21,275 nucleotides of DNA, taken from positions 1 through 21,275 of the forward strand of contig CAMCYT010000016.1 of NCBI GenBank assembly GCA_945885485.1. The letters run 5' to 3'. Under the pieces are notes generated by a model. The model did not search any database and had not been told where the DNA came from. It was given only the letters and a program-made list of their open reading frames with translations. Of the stretch, positions 8,469 to 15,149 are shown one piece after another. Made by a program: the position numbers and the translations under genes. Source of the DNA: Prosthecobacter debontii (GTDB taxonomy: Bacteria > Verrucomicrobiota > Verrucomicrobiia > Verrucomicrobiales > Akkermansiaceae). How positions within the stretch are numbered: the first letter of the stretch is position 1; each line of letters begins with the position of its first letter.

Positions 8469-9257
8469 TCATTCCAGTAATTCTCGGTGAAACACCTGAT
8501 CCAGCTCGATCTCGCCACAATCGTTGACGATCATGTCTGGCTGGTAGGCGAAATTGGCGAGATCAGATATCTTGGTTCCACCTGAAAGCACGAGCACCGT
8601 GCGGAACCCGAGTTGCACTCCGCCCAAAATATCCGTCTCCATTGTGTCTCCGACCATCACTGTCTGGGCGGTGGAAAGGCCAAGTTGTTTTCTCGCTTCC
8701 AGCATCATCAGCGGACTCGGTTTGCCTAGCGAGAAAGCCTGCTTACCTGTGGCCTTTTCGATCATTGCAACAATCGCTCCGCAACCCGGGCGTATCCCGT
8801 TATCGGTCGGGCAGTTTGGATCGAGATTCGTCGCGATCAATTTAGCGCCACGATCTACCAAGCGCACGGCCTTTTCGATCATTTCAAACGTAAACGCACG
8901 TCCCTCACCAATCACCACATAGTCTGGTGAATCTTCTACCACCGAATATCCATTGTGATGCAGCGCGTTTAATAATCCGCCTTCGCCGATCACATACGCC
9001 GTGCCGCCGGGTTTCTGCCGCGCTAGAAATCGCGCCGTCGCCATCGCACAAGTGAACACATCGTCCTCTGTCGCATCGATGCCCATCCGGCACAATTTTG
9101 TCGCCACATCGCGGCGTGTTCGTTGGCTGTTGTTGGTTAAAAATAAAAAGGGTGTATCTGTCTCCCGAAGTCTCCGAACAAATTCTACCGCCCCCAGAAT
9201 AACCTCGCCACCACGATAAATCACCCCGTCCATATCTAGCAAATATCCTTTTTTCAT
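8469..9257 (-). CDS. HAD-IIA family hydrolase (NagD-like phosphatase)
   Basis: 262 residues with all HAD motifs. Motif I is LLDMDGVIYRG with nucleophile D8 and acid/base D10. Motif II is FLFLTNNSQ (threonine). The lysine of motif III lies in SLGKPSPLM, and motif IV is VMVGDTMETDILGG. The large insertion between motifs II and III is the C2a cap that defines subclass IIA (NagD, AraL, 4-nitrophenylphosphatase group). These are cytoplasmic, Mg-dependent phosphatases of small phosphorylated metabolites such as nucleotides or sugar phosphates; the in vivo substrate cannot be told from sequence. The start at MKKGYLLDMDG is typical. It is divergent from yqgE, with a palindromic element in the gap. 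Confidence 0.87.
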   Translation of the reverse strand: MKKGYLLDMDGVIYRGGEVILGAVEFVRRLRETDTPFLFLTNNSQRTRRDVATKLCRMGIDATEDDVFTCAMATARFLARQKPGGTAYVIGEGGLLNALHHNGYSVVEDSPDYVVIGEGRAFTFEMIEKAVRLVDRGAKLIATNLDPNCPTDNGIRPGCGAIVAMIEKATGKQAFSLGKPSPLMMLEARKQLGLSTAQTVMVGDTMETDILGGVQLGFRTVLVLSGGTKISDLANFAYQPDMIVNDCGEIELDQVFHRELLE

Positions 9258-9380
9258 GACCGACCAAGCAGCCCTTCGCGTGCCAAATTACGGACATGTG
9301 AATAATTTCATCTTGTGCGCTCGCATCGTGAATTGGATTCATTTGAAACAGCAGGATGCTAAGTATGCCCAGTGTTTTTT

Positions 9381-9511
9381 AACCACGGATTGCACGGAGT
9401 TCACGGAATGGAAATGAAAATGGTTTTTGCATAAATGAATTACCCTATCGAGCGAAGTAGTCATCAATCCTCCATCCTGACTTATCCGTGCATTCCGTGC
9501 AATCCGTGGTT
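9381..9511. repeat. AACC...GGTT palindromic element with 9-bp tandem units (CACGGATTG type)
   Basis: The left arm 9381-9407 and the inverted right arm 9485-9511 match at 25 of 27 positions. Each arm is AACC followed by 9-bp units (ACGGATTGC, ACGGAGTTC, ACGGAATGG on the left). The centre is 77 bp and unique. It occupies most of the 320-bp gap between the divergent HAD-IIA and yqgE genes, so it sits in or next to one or both promoters. Nothing else convincing was seen in that gap. Confidence 0.8.
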
Positions 9512-9577
9512 AAATTTGTATTTATTAGTGCATTTGAGGTTCTTGATATTCCCCACATCCCGTTTAAGCTTCATTCA

Positions 9578-10141
9578 GTGAACTTCAACACCACCGAACC
9601 CGAACCCATCTCACTGCGCGGCCAGTTGCTACTTGCTACGCCCTCCTTGAGCGATGGCACTTTCGATCACTCGGTGATTTTCATCGCCGAGCACAACGCG
9701 AAGGACGGTGCTGTCGGCGCCATCATCAACCATCCCATCGGCACCACGGTGGGGGCGCTGGTTTCAAAGTTGAAAAAATCTTCGCTCGCTAAACTCCCAG
9801 TGTTGCAGGGCGGACCGGTTGGTACAGAGCATCTGACATTCGCGGTGATTCACATGGATCCAAAAAAAGGGGCAAGCCTGATTCCTAGGGTTTCCGCCGA
9901 AATCGCAGAGGACTTGGTCGATAAAAAAGATCACCTCGTCCAAGCCATCGTCGGCCATTCCGCGTGGACGCCAGGTCAGCTGGAAGATGAAATTGAGCGC
10001 AATACCTGGTTCACCCTCCAGCCGCCTATCGATATTTTAAGCCACCCCCACGATCTCACCCTCTGGAAAAGACTTCTCAGCGGCATCTCTCCCTATCACG
10101 CTCTGCTCTCCCAAGCACCAAAGAATCCAATGCTCAACTGA
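9578..10141 (+). CDS. yqgE: YqgE/AlgH family protein
   Basis: 187 residues from the GTG at 9578, the usual length of the YqgE/AlgH family. Family landmarks are visible: RGQLLLATPSLSDGTFDHSV (14-33), GAVGAIINHPIG (44-55), VLQGGPVGTEHLTFAVIH, and GHSAWTPGQLEDEIERNTW near residue 125-143. The last block is the most conserved part of the family. The protein is soluble. It has been linked to alginate regulation in Pseudomonas, but its molecular role is unresolved. The frame stays open up to a GTG at 9488, but that extension translates the arm of the palindromic element (HSVQSVV) and is very unlikely to be real. Confidence 0.88.
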   Translation: MNFNTTEPEPISLRGQLLLATPSLSDGTFDHSVIFIAEHNAKDGAVGAIINHPIGTTVGALVSKLKKSSLAKLPVLQGGPVGTEHLTFAVIHMDPKKGASLIPRVSAEIAEDLVDKKDHLVQAIVGHSAWTPGQLEDEIERNTWFTLQPPIDILSHPHDLTLWKRLLSGISPYHALLSQAPKNPMLN

Positions 10142-10162
10142 ATATCAGTTCTTTCTCTTCAT

Positions 10163-10270
10163 TCAAAAATCAACAATCAACAATCATCAATCGTCAATCC
10201 ATTCAGTGAGAGACACGTCTAGTTATTCGTTTTGATTGACGATTGTTGAATGACGATTGTTGATTTTTGA
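10163..10270. repeat. Palindromic element with 7-bp tandem units (ATCAACA type)
   Basis: The left arm (10163-10199) carries ATCAACA, ATCAACA, ATCATCA, ATCGTCA in register every 7 bp (10169-10196). The right arm (10232-10270) is an inverted copy whose outer 16 bases match exactly. The centre is about 32 bp. It lies between yqgE and ribBA, 55 bp before the ribBA start. Confidence 0.75.
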
Positions 10271-10293
10271 TTTAAGAAATTCACTCTTCTTCA

Positions 10294-10317
10294 TTCACTA
10301 TTCACTATTCACTATTC
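10294..10317. repeat. Three perfect TTCACTA tandem repeats next to the ribBA start
   Basis: TTCACTA occurs three times exactly (10294-10314), followed by TTC, with degenerate copies just upstream (10280-10293). No inverted partner (TAGTGAA units) was found in the window, so it looks like an unpaired arm of a 7-bp-unit element. It ends about 8 bases before the ribBA GTG and leaves no room for a normal ribosome binding site. Confidence 0.6.
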
Positions 10318-10325
10318 CCCAACCC

Positions 10326-11525
10326 GTGCCCGCCCTCACCTTCCATCCCATCGATGAAATCATCGCTGAAATCGCCGCCGGAAAAATCGTCATCGTCGCG
10401 GATGATCCGGATCGCGAAAACGAAGCCGATCTCGTTTGTGCGGCCTCGTTGTGCACACGGGAAATGGTCAACTTCATGGCGGTCAACGGTCGCGGCCTGA
10501 TTTGCGCACCCATCACTTCCGAACGCGCCGAAGAACTGGATCTCCCGCAGATGACCCGCCGCAATCACGAGGGCATGAAAACCGCCTTCACGATTTCAGT
10601 CGATGCCTCGAAAGGCATCACCACCGGAATTTCCGCAGCCGACCGCGCGCACACTATTCAACTCCTTGCGGATTCATCCGCACACATTGATTCCTTCGTT
10701 AAGCCCGGTCACATCTTTCCTCTGCAAGCGATGTCCGGCGGTGTCCTGCGTCGCGCCGGCCACACCGAAGCCGCAATCGATCTAGTCAAACTCGCCGGTC
10801 TTCCGCCCGCTGGCGTGATTTGTGAAATCATGGACGAAGATGGCTCCATGGCACGTGTCGGCGACCTCGGCAATTACCAAACCAAGCACAACCTCAAAGC
10901 CTGCACCATTGCCCAGCTGATCGAGTATCGTCGACGCTCCGAAAAGTTTGTGAAACACGAGAGCACGGTTTTAATGCCTACCGATTACGGCGATTTCGAC
11001 TGCCATCTCTACACCGTATCGCTGGATCACTCACATCACCTCGCGCTCACGCATGGTAAAATCGATCCCGAGAAACCGACCCTCGTTCGCGTTCATTCCG
11101 AATGTCTTACAGGTGATGTTTTTCACTCGCAGCGTTGCGATTGCGGCCCACAACTCGACGCCGCGATGAAACGTATTTCCGAAGAAGGCGGAGTCTTACT
11201 CTACCTCCGTCAGGAAGGACGCGGCATCGGCCTGCCTGCAAAAATCCACGCCTACAAACTCCAAGAGCAAGGACTCGACACCATCGAAGCTAACGAAAAA
11301 CTCGGCTTCGCCTCCGACCTCCGCGACTACGGCATGGGCGCCCAAATCCTCCACGACCTCGGCGTCCGCCGCATCAAACTCCTGACCAATAACCCGAAAA
11401 AGGTCGTCGGGCTCGAAGGATATGGTTTGGAAATCACCGAGCAAATCCCTCTCTCACTACCCGCCAACATCCATAACCAAAAGTATCTGGATACGAAGCG
11501 CCTGAGAATGGGGCATACGCTTTGA
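10326..11525 (+). CDS. ribBA: RibBA: 3,4-dihydroxy-2-butanone 4-phosphate synthase / GTP cyclohydrolase II
   Basis: 399 residues from the GTG at 10326, the usual RibBA length. Residues 1-205 are the RibB half, which makes DHBP from ribulose 5-phosphate. They include DDPDRENEADLV (26-37) with the acidic Mg site, RAGHTEAAIDL (143-153) and EIMDEDGSMAR (167-177). Residues 206-399 are the RibA half, which opens GTP to the pyrimidine precursor. The zinc cysteines are C260, C271 and C273 in HSECLTGDVFHSQRCDCG, and RQEGRGIGL is at 295-303. Both active sites look intact. Together they supply the two starting branches of riboflavin, FMN and FAD synthesis. No FMN riboswitch-like leader was recognised; the leader is taken up by repeats. 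The open frame upstream to a TTG at 10257 is repeat-derived and was rejected. Confidence 0.95.
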   Translation: MPALTFHPIDEIIAEIAAGKIVIVADDPDRENEADLVCAASLCTREMVNFMAVNGRGLICAPITSERAEELDLPQMTRRNHEGMKTAFTISVDASKGITTGISAADRAHTIQLLADSSAHIDSFVKPGHIFPLQAMSGGVLRRAGHTEAAIDLVKLAGLPPAGVICEIMDEDGSMARVGDLGNYQTKHNLKACTIAQLIEYRRRSEKFVKHESTVLMPTDYGDFDCHLYTVSLDHSHHLALTHGKIDPEKPTLVRVHSECLTGDVFHSQRCDCGPQLDAAMKRISEEGGVLLYLRQEGRGIGLPAKIHAYKLQEQGLDTIEANEKLGFASDLRDYGMGAQILHDLGVRRIKLLTNNPKKVVGLEGYGLEITEQIPLSLPANIHNQKYLDTKRLRMGHTL

Positions 11526-11564
11526 GATATACCTTCCTAATCAGCTAAATTTTTACCGTATCAA

Positions 11565-11934
11565 ATGAAGACTGCTTTGAATATCGCTGCTGTTCTTGTG
11601 GCATCCTTAGCCAACATATTTTCGGGTTTTATTTTGATTGCTGTCGGGCAGGTCTCATACTCGCTTATTTTCCGAACAACTGGATTCAGAGTTACCAGTC
11701 ATTACTCAATTATCTGTGGCTTACACTGCGTCGATCGCACCAATAGTTTTAGGCATAGTAATTGGCGTAGTAACATTAATCGGGCTCACCTTGATCCTTA
11801 GATCCGAGAGAATGCGTTGGTCATTCCCCCATTTACTCTCTCTTTCGTTTCTGGCGGTGATACTCAATCTGATGTTTGTAGCATTTGCTGTTTCTGTTCC
11901 ACTTTTCCGAATCACTTACAGCATGTCGGAATAG
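11565..11934 (+). pseudogene. Frameshifted small membrane protein gene
   Basis: Two overlapping plus-strand frames look like halves of one gene. Frame 1 from the ATG at 11565 encodes a start and first membrane helix (MKTALNIAAVLVASL...FSGFILIAVG). Frame 2, offset by one base, continues with an amphipathic loop (SEQLDSELPVITQLSV) and two more helices (APIVLGIVIGVVTLIGLTLI; LLSLSFLAVILNLMFVAFAV) to the TAG at 11932-11934. Loss of one base near the CTTATTTTCC stretch (about 11662-11672) would join them into one protein of about 122 residues. This could be a true inactivating insertion, a sequencing error or a +1 shift site. I do not recognise the family. It lies downstream of ribBA, convergent with lutC. 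Confidence 0.5.
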
Positions 11935-11950
11935 GACCTACCCATTTCGA

Positions 11951-11992
11951 TCTCCTCTCCTCCCGCTTCTCCTCCCTCCTTGTAGAGAAAAA
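11951..11992. repeat. Unpaired pyrimidine-rich arm resembling the GxxExxY element ends
   Basis: The plus strand is almost pure C/T and ends in TTGTAGAGAAAAA. On the minus strand it reads CTACAAGGAGGGAGGAG, close to the outer ends of the element at 12631-13122 (TTTTACAGAGAGGGAGGAGG). It is in the same orientation as that element's right arm and has no left partner nearby. It lies between the frameshifted gene and the lutC stop. Confidence 0.5.
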
Positions 11993-11999
11993 GCCGGAA

Positions 12000-12608
12000 C
12001 TAAACTAAAAGCGCGATTTGCTCTCCGGGCCCGTGAACCCCTTCAATCAGAATCCCTTCAACATCAGCCGTCTTCGAAGGACCCGTGCACCAGATGATAT
12101 TCGGTGCATCTCCAAAAGCTGCGATCGCATCAGGAATCGTGCGATGGATTTCTGATTTTTTCAAAACACCGACATGCACCCAAGGCGATAGCGCGGCGAG
12201 TCGATAGGTGGTTTTGAAATCATCAATAATCAGGGAGCCAGATTCAGCAATCGCGCCAGTCGCGCGCGTGATGCCGAATTGATAATCATCATAACGATCC
12301 CTGTCGTAGGTCGTTTCCACTTTTAAACCCGCAGCCACCAAAGCCTTGCCGATGCTATCAAACAACTCCGGATCGCAGTAACCAACGCGTTGGTTGTTTC
12401 CATCTAGAAACTCAGCCAACTGTTGCACGGAGTTCATGGGTCGACCGTTTACCGCTTTGAAATTTTCAGCAAACGCATCCCACAAATCCGCTTGTTTGAG
12501 CTTCACGTTGGAATGCATCACCGAAGTTTCGTAAGTCGGGTAAGCCGTCTTTTCGGCAAGGTTATCCGTCGTTTCGCGGATTTTGGAGAAGATTTGGGAA
12601 CGGGACAT
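12000..12608 (-). CDS. lutC: LutC/YkgG-type LUD-domain protein
   Basis: 202 residues with the LUD-domain fold. Recognisable blocks are GITRATGAIAESGSLI, the LAALSPWVHVGVL strand, and the C-terminal IIWCTGPSKTADVEGILIEG followed by VHGPGEQIALLV, which is diagnostic of LutC. LutC acts with LutA and LutB in the iron-sulfur L-lactate oxidation complex of the cytoplasm. It should be the last gene of a lutB-lutC operon, but a 492-bp inserted element now separates it from lutB. Its ATG (12608) is only 22 bases from the element's end, so it may lack its original leader and now depend on readthrough or on a promoter within the element. No Shine-Dalgarno sequence is evident. Confidence 0.9.
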   Translation of the reverse strand: MSRSQIFSKIRETTDNLAEKTAYPTYETSVMHSNVKLKQADLWDAFAENFKAVNGRPMNSVQQLAEFLDGNNQRVGYCDPELFDSIGKALVAAGLKVETTYDRDRYDDYQFGITRATGAIAESGSLIIDDFKTTYRLAALSPWVHVGVLKKSEIHRTIPDAIAAFGDAPNIIWCTGPSKTADVEGILIEGVHGPGEQIALLV

Positions 12609-12630
12609 GGCTGTAGATGGTTCGGGCTTA

Positions 12631-13122
12631 TTTTACAGAGAGGGAGGAGGTTAAGGAGAAGAGGAGGAAGAGTGAATGATATGTTTGGTTATGATTGGGA
12701 ACGGAAAAGTCGTCGTTTTCCAAGTGGCCAAGTTTTAAAGTTAAGTAATAGACCAATTTCAAGTTTACTGATGTTGAGATAACCGATGATTTGCGCTTCG
12801 TGAACAGAAGTAAAACTTTCGACACATTTTGCATCAACGATCAACTTATTCTCAATAACAAGATCGGGAACAAGATGACCAATAAATCGCTTTTTATAAA
12901 ATGCCTCGTACTTAGGTTGTTGCTCAAAACTGATACCTCGCTCCGCCAACTCAATGCAAAGAGCGCGTTCATATAGTTTCTCATCTAATCCAGGGCGTAA
13001 TTCTTGATGAACAGAAATCGCAGCTGCAATAACCTCCTTGGTGAGTTCCTTGTGCGGTAGATCTAATTCCATTTTCGTATTTACTCCTTCTTCTCCCTTC
13101 TTCCTCATCCCTCCCTGTAAAA
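12631..13122. mobile_element. Inverted-repeat element carrying a GxxExxY gene, inserted between lutB and lutC
   Basis: The ends are TTTTACAG followed by a purine-rich run: left arm 12631-12675, and right arm 13080-13122 inverted. The outer 8 bases match exactly and the next 35-40 are strongly similar, made of GGAGGA/GAAGGA microrepeats. The element encloses one gene (12689-13072) and nothing else. It lies between lutB and lutC, which are normally adjacent. No target-site duplication was evident (the left flank is GGCTTA, the right flank AAATGCCC). This is probably mobile or once mobile, by inference from architecture. Confidence 0.6.
12689..13072 (-). CDS. GxxExxY protein, PD-(D/E)XK nuclease-like
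   Basis: 127 residues. The name motif is G28-L-D-E31-K-L-Y34 in RPGLDEKLYERALCIEL. A likely PD-(D/E)XK core follows: P69-D70 in LVPDLVIENK, then D80-A-K82 in LIVDAKCVESF, with H91/Q94 (SVHEAQIIGYL) as a possible motif IV. This fits the GxxExxY family (PDDEXK_3 type), whose biological role is not established; nuclease activity is suggested only by fold. I chose the ATG at 13072 because AAGGAG, part of the element's right arm, lies 11 bases upstream and can serve as ribosome binding site. The ATG at 13108 would start inside the arm itself and give an arm-derived MRKKGEEG. The gene is on the same strand as lutB and lutC. Confidence 0.85.
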   Translation of the reverse strand: MELDLPHKELTKEVIAAAISVHQELRPGLDEKLYERALCIELAERGISFEQQPKYEAFYKKRFIGHLVPDLVIENKLIVDAKCVESFTSVHEAQIIGYLNISKLEIGLLLNFKTWPLGKRRLFRSQS

Positions 13123-13132
13123 AAATGCCCGA

Positions 13133-14518
13133 CTACTTCCTACGCGCCTTTAACCACTTACGGAAATCACCACCGTGTGATTCGGGTAATGTCCGCTGAC
13201 CCAGCCAGTCTTGCAGTGGCTTGATCGGTGCGACCTGGATTGGCAGATGGTTCATCGCCTTAGACATGGTCATCGCAGTGCGCCAGAGGGATGGCGAGGT
13301 GGCGAGGGTTGCGAAGGGCGACATGGGAATCGCTCCATCGGAGGGGACTTCTTCGCGTTTCGCTTTGTCGCGAAGTCTCAGTAAAAGATCGGGAATCGGA
13401 ATATCCACGGGGCAGACTTCGTTACACGCTCCGCACAGCGAGGATGCTTTCGGCAAGTCGGCGAGTTCGGGAAAACGTTTACCGAAAAGGATGGGCGAAA
13501 GCACCGCACCGATCGGCCCGCCATACACGGATCGATACGCATGGCCCGATGCCTGGCGATAAACTGGGCAAACGTTCTGACACGCAGAACAACGGATGCA
13601 GCGCAGGATTTCTCGGCAGTTCGATGCTAAGACATCCGTCCGACCGTTGTCCATAAACACGACGTGCATGTGCTCGGGTCCATCGGGTTGATTCTCAGAT
13701 TTCGGTCCGTTGATAAACTCGGTGTAAACCGTGAGTTGCTGGCCTGTGGCGGAACGTCCTAACAGATTGAGGAATACCGAGAGATCGCGTTCTTGCGGAA
13801 TGACTTTTTCAATCCCGACCAATGCGATGTGCAAATTCACCGGAGCCATGCCGAAACGTGAGTTGCCTTCGTTGGTCACCAAGACCAAACGTCCGGTATC
13901 CGCGCAGACGAAATTCGCGCCGGTGATGCCGGCTTCCGCCACCATGTATTTTTCCCGCAAGTGCACCCGCGCGCGACGCGTTATGGTTTCTGGATCGTCG
14001 TTGTAATCGGGTGCGATTCCTTCTCGTAAAAACGTATTTGCGATTCCTCGACGGTTCTTGTGAATGATGGGCTTCACGATATGTGATGGCTCATCACCAT
14101 CAAGCTGGATGATGAATTCCCCGAGATCAGATTCCAAACACGCGATACCGTTCTCAATAAGAAACGGATTCAAATGTATTTCCTCCGCCGCCATCGACTT
14201 GGATTTCGTCAATTGCTTAACTTCGTGTTCCCGAAGAATCTTAAGAATTGCTTGGCGCGCATCCTCATCCGTCGATGCATAATGCACTTTCACTCCCCGC
14301 TCGGTCAGCGCTTTTTCCGCCTTTTCCAAATACTCATCCAAATGATGCAAGGTGTGATCCTTAATCGCTCCAGCTAATTTTCTCAGCGAATTCGGATCCT
14401 CGTAATCGTGAAACAAAACGGAATACCGCTTGTCGGTTCCTTTCGACGATCCATCGATCACCGAATGCTGCTTCTCATCGGAAATATCACGGGCGTATTG
14501 ATCAATCTGCTGTGCCAT
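13133..14518 (-). CDS. lutB: LutB-type iron-sulfur protein of lactate utilization
   Basis: 461 residues from the ATG at 14518, near the usual LutB length. The N-terminal two-thirds form the LUD domain (HLDEYLEKAEKAL; KSKSMAAEEI; AGITGANFVCADTGRLVLV). Two 4Fe-4S sites follow: CIRCSACQNVCPVY and, about 50 residues later, CGACNEVCPVDIP. The C-terminus (WRTAMTMSKAMNHLPI...LQDWLGQRTLP) matches LutB. It is an electron-carrying subunit of the LutABC L-lactate dehydrogenase system in the cytoplasm. The frame is open to 14575, but the added MLVNWSNRVKF is not typical and was left out. lutA is not found in the window. The gene lies 75 bases after a secreted thioredoxin-like gene on the same strand. Confidence 0.92.
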   Translation of the reverse strand: MAQQIDQYARDISDEKQHSVIDGSSKGTDKRYSVLFHDYEDPNSLRKLAGAIKDHTLHHLDEYLEKAEKALTERGVKVHYASTDEDARQAILKILREHEVKQLTKSKSMAAEEIHLNPFLIENGIACLESDLGEFIIQLDGDEPSHIVKPIIHKNRRGIANTFLREGIAPDYNDDPETITRRARVHLREKYMVAEAGITGANFVCADTGRLVLVTNEGNSRFGMAPVNLHIALVGIEKVIPQERDLSVFLNLLGRSATGQQLTVYTEFINGPKSENQPDGPEHMHVVFMDNGRTDVLASNCREILRCIRCSACQNVCPVYRQASGHAYRSVYGGPIGAVLSPILFGKRFPELADLPKASSLCGACNEVCPVDIPIPDLLLRLRDKAKREEVPSDGAIPMSPFATLATSPSLWRTAMTMSKAMNHLPIQVAPIKPLQDWLGQRTLPESHGGDFRKWLKARRK

Positions 14519-14593
14519 GTTTGGGGAAAGTTTATTTCGAAGGAATTTAACGCGATTTGACCAATTGACCAGCAATTCCTATAAATCAGAGCC

Positions 14594-15064
14594 TCATTTG
14601 AGCTCCTTTTTGACTTCTTGTAAGGCTTTTTTGAAATCCTCCGTGAGCTTTTTATTGCCCTCGAGCTCGTCCCGCGAGATTTCGGCGATGATCTTTTCCA
14701 TCTTCGGGTCAAACACCAGAATCGACACCGATGCACCAATATAGAATCTTTTTTGCGCACGTGTCTGCAACGAGGCTGGGAGATCTTTCTTGTCCATCGG
14801 GTTGAAATCCTCGGCGCGAACAAAAACCTTCATAACGCCAGAACCAACCGCACGCACGCCGTTTTTCATCGCCTCGGCACATCTCGGGCACTCGTCGTCT
14901 TTCCCTTTGACCACTAGCATGATGAGTTTTTTGCCGCCAGACTCTTTAATGACTTCCTGCAAATTGGCGATCGGCTCGTAGCCACTGGGAATCTTGTCAT
15001 TTGCCGATACAGGGAGATAAGCCAAAAACAAGACGGCCAAAGTTGCGAATAATGGATGTTTCAT
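14594..15064 (-). CDS. Secreted thioredoxin-like protein with CPRC motif
   Basis: 156 residues. The N-terminus (MKHPLFATLAVLFLAYLPVSA) is a clear signal peptide with predicted cleavage after VSA, so the mature protein is exported. IMLVVKGKDDECPRCAEAMK contains a strand followed by CxxC at about residues 59-62, as in thioredoxin folds. SVSILVFDPKMEKIIAEISR, about 60 residues later, fits the strand pair after the cis-Pro loop, though the usual cis-Pro is not obvious. The C-terminal 30 residues are a charged helix (KKLTEDFKKALQEVKKELK). It could be a periplasmic disulfide reductase or oxidase, or a redox-inactive relative. It lies just upstream of lutB on the same strand; a shared transcript is likely, but a functional link is not shown. 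I do not recognise a named family. Confidence 0.7.
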   Translation of the reverse strand: MKHPLFATLAVLFLAYLPVSANDKIPSGYEPIANLQEVIKESGGKKLIMLVVKGKDDECPRCAEAMKNGVRAVGSGVMKVFVRAEDFNPMDKKDLPASLQTRAQKRFYIGASVSILVFDPKMEKIIAEISRDELEGNKKLTEDFKKALQEVKKELK

Positions 15065-15149
15065 AGGTTGAGATGGAAGTGATCGTTTTCAGTAGGTCAT
15101 ATACCAACCCACGGCAAGAAAGCAAATTCAAACCATTCGGAATCATTCC

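Noticed and set aside
9488..9577. A longer YqgE start (GTG at 9488)
   Set aside because: The first residues translate the arm of the palindromic element; from the GTG at 9578 the protein has the usual family length.
10163..10320. CRISPR array
   Set aside because: The repeats are only 7 bp, contiguous and inverted; there are no spacers of constant length and no cas genes.
10257..10325. A longer RibBA start (TTG at 10257)
   Set aside because: The extra 23 residues translate the ATCAACA and TTCACTA repeats; the RibB domain begins at the GTG at 10326.
12631..13122. Classical insertion sequence
   Set aside because: No DDE, HUH or serine/tyrosine transposase motif in the enclosed gene and no clear target-site duplication.
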